Under the pieces are notes generated by a model that saw only the letters and a list, made by a program, of their open reading frames with translations, had not been told where the DNA came from and made no database searches. From Pseudomonas lini (GTDB lineage Bacteria; Pseudomonadota; Gammaproteobacteria; Pseudomonadales; Pseudomonadaceae), in contig NZ_JAUSSR010000003.1 in assembly GCF_030812475.1 (NCBI RefSeq), positions 248,001 to 312,000 on the forward strand: a stretch of DNA of 64,000 nt. Reading direction: 5' to 3'. How positions within the stretch are numbered: position 1 is the stretch's first letter; each line of letters starts with the position of its first letter. This document shows, piece after piece, positions 62,911-64,000 of this stretch. Position numbers and translations under genes: made by a program.

Positions 62911-64000
62911 GTTTTCCTACGACGCTCGATGGCCTGTACATCAATGGCCAATGGTCGGCCGGCAGCGAACATCTGCGGGTGATCAATCCCGCGACCGAAG
63001 CCTTGCTGACCACCGTCAATGGCGGTGATGAACGCGCTGTCGAGCAAGCGGTCTGCGCGGCGACCGAAGCTTTCAAGGGCTGGTCGGGCACTACCGGCGC
63101 TGAGCGTGGCGCGATCCTGCGCAACATCGCCGCGGGCGTGCAGGCCGGTCGCGAGCGGTTGATGCACTTGCAGTCGAGCAACAACGGCAAGCCGCTGTTC
63201 GAAGCGGCCATCGACGTCGATGACGTGATCGCCACGTTCGAGTATTACGCCGGGCTGGCTGAAGGCCTCGACGGGAAACAGGACAGCGCGGTCGAGTTGC
63301 CTGGCGACGATTTCAGCGCCCGTCTGCGCCGCGAACCCTGCGGTGTGGCCGGCCTGATCGTGCCATGGAATTTCCCTATGGTCACCACCGCCTGGAAACT
63401 CGCCCCGGCGTTGGCCGCCGGTTGCTGCGTGGTGCTCAAACCCTCGGAAGTCACCCCGCTGCCGGAGCTGGAACTGGCGGCGATCATCGCCGGGGCGGGC
63501 CTGCCCAAGGGCGTGTTCAACCTGGTTTGCGGTACGGGCCTGGCGGTCGGTGCGCCGCTGTCGGCCGATCCGCGTATTGCCAAGATATCTTTCACTGGCA
63601 GCAACGCGGTCGGCGTGCAGGTGATGCAACGGGCTGCGGAAACGGTGAAGGGCGTCAGCCTGGAACTGGGAGGTAAATCCTCGCTGCTGGTGCTGGCCGA
63701 TGCCGATCTCGAACTGGCCGTGGAAGTGGCCTGTGGCGGCGGTTTCTTCAACGCCGGGCAGATGTGTTCGGCCACCAGCCGCGTGCTGGTCGCCGATGAA
63801 TTGGCCGATGAGTTCCTGTCGAAACTGAAAGCCCGCGCCGAAGCGATTCGCGTGGCGGATCCGTTCGACCCGAACGTGGAAATGGGCGCACTGGTCAATC
63901 AGGCGCAATACCAGCGCGTACTCGGCCACATCGATCGCGGTTTGAGTGCTGGCGCGAGGCTGGTGTGCGGCGGCAATCGTCCGGCAGACCTGCCGCGGGG
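62907..64000 (+). CDS. Aldehyde dehydrogenase (cut by window edge)
   Basis: The first 364 residues of an NAD(P)-dependent aldehyde dehydrogenase of the betaine-aldehyde/gamma-aminobutyraldehyde type are visible. They contain IVPWNFPMVTTAWKLAPALA, LKPSEVTPL, ISFTGSNAVGVQVM, the general-base Glu in LELGGKSSLLVL and the nucleophile Cys in FFNAGQMCSATSR. The family is about 490 long, so roughly a quarter is missing on the right. It overlaps the decarboxylase by four bases, so it probably oxidises that enzyme's aldehyde product, such as 4-guanidinobutyraldehyde (inference). Confidence 0.88.
   Translation, partial: MSFPTTLDGLYINGQWSAGSEHLRVINPATEALLTTVNGGDERAVEQAVCAATEAFKGWSGTTGAERGAILRNIAAGVQAGRERLMHLQSSNNGKPLFEAAIDVDDVIATFEYYAGLAEGLDGKQDSAVELPGDDFSARLRREPCGVAGLIVPWNFPMVTTAWKLAPALAAGCCVVLKPSEVTPLPELELAAIIAGAGLPKGVFNLVCGTGLAVGAPLSADPRIAKISFTGSNAVGVQVMQRAAETVKGVSLELGGKSSLLVLADADLELAVEVACGGGFFNAGQMCSATSRVLVADELADEFLSKLKARAEAIRVADPFDPNVEMGALVNQAQYQRVLGHIDRGLSAGARLVCGGNRPADLPR

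Overview
The window is a continuous stretch of a Pseudomonas chromosome, most likely from the P. fluorescens group. The evidence is uniformly high G+C, Pseudomonas-type gene order (glpFKRD; argF to argG; rnf-nth; colRS-warA-inaA-mexVW; the imelysin cluster-bifA-sodB), and many copies of the GTAGGAGC / GTGGGAGC palindromes (REP/REPIN elements) typical of this group. No rRNA, tRNA, CRISPR array, prophage or insertion sequence was recognised. Gene-order comparisons with P. aeruginosa are from memory, not from a search.

Layout. 1-4292: glycerol uptake and catabolism (glpF, glpK, glpR, glpD; glpD is cut by the left edge) with GlpR-like half-sites before glpD. 4663-8160: ybaK, a PhzF-like protein, and an ABC ATPase overlapping argF, which has an ArgR-type site upstream. 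8555-17973: a small conserved protein, a molybdopterin oxidoreductase, grxD, bacterioferritin with its ferredoxin (bfd, behind a Fur box), a 2-Cys peroxiredoxin, rnt-pyrC, a MotY-like OmpA protein and argG. 17974-19910: an AT-richer islet with a membrane protein of unknown function and an orphan BvgA-like response regulator. 19997-24691: a small PA3496-type protein, nth and an Rnf-like cluster. 24835-32907: metG, apbC/mrp, an SDR, a HugZ-like protein, fxsA and groES-groEL.

33106-42178 looks like an envelope-defence block: a PAP2 phosphatase, colR-colS, a methyltransferase (warA-like), an InaA-type kinase, a 75-aa protein and a MexVW-like RND pump. ColR-type boxes precede both the PAP2 gene and the warA operon. 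42509-47857 is an iron-linked cluster (two imelysin lipoproteins, a di-heme lipoprotein, a DUF1513 protein) behind a perfect palindrome that resembles a Fur site. Next come bifA, a 1.4-kb repeat-rich gap, a DUF3077-type small gene with a structured leader, and sodB. 52856-64000: argO-like exporter, ACT-domain protein, argP-like regulator, an extended SDR, a coiled-coil membrane protein, an MFS exporter with a divergent AraC regulator, and a LysR regulator divergent from an AruI-like decarboxylase and an aldehyde dehydrogenase cut by the right edge.

The strongest unusual observation is the Rnf cluster. It runs A-B-D-G-E with no rnfC and no room for one. RnfB lacks its membrane anchor and carries C-terminal repeats resembling those of RnfC. 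Three of the four conserved cysteines expected to hold the membrane iron-sulfur centre between RnfA and RnfE are absent. Other leads are the perfect ColR-type box before the PAP2 gene, the three-way-junction element before the DUF3077 gene, and REPIN spacers whose sequence is conserved between loci.
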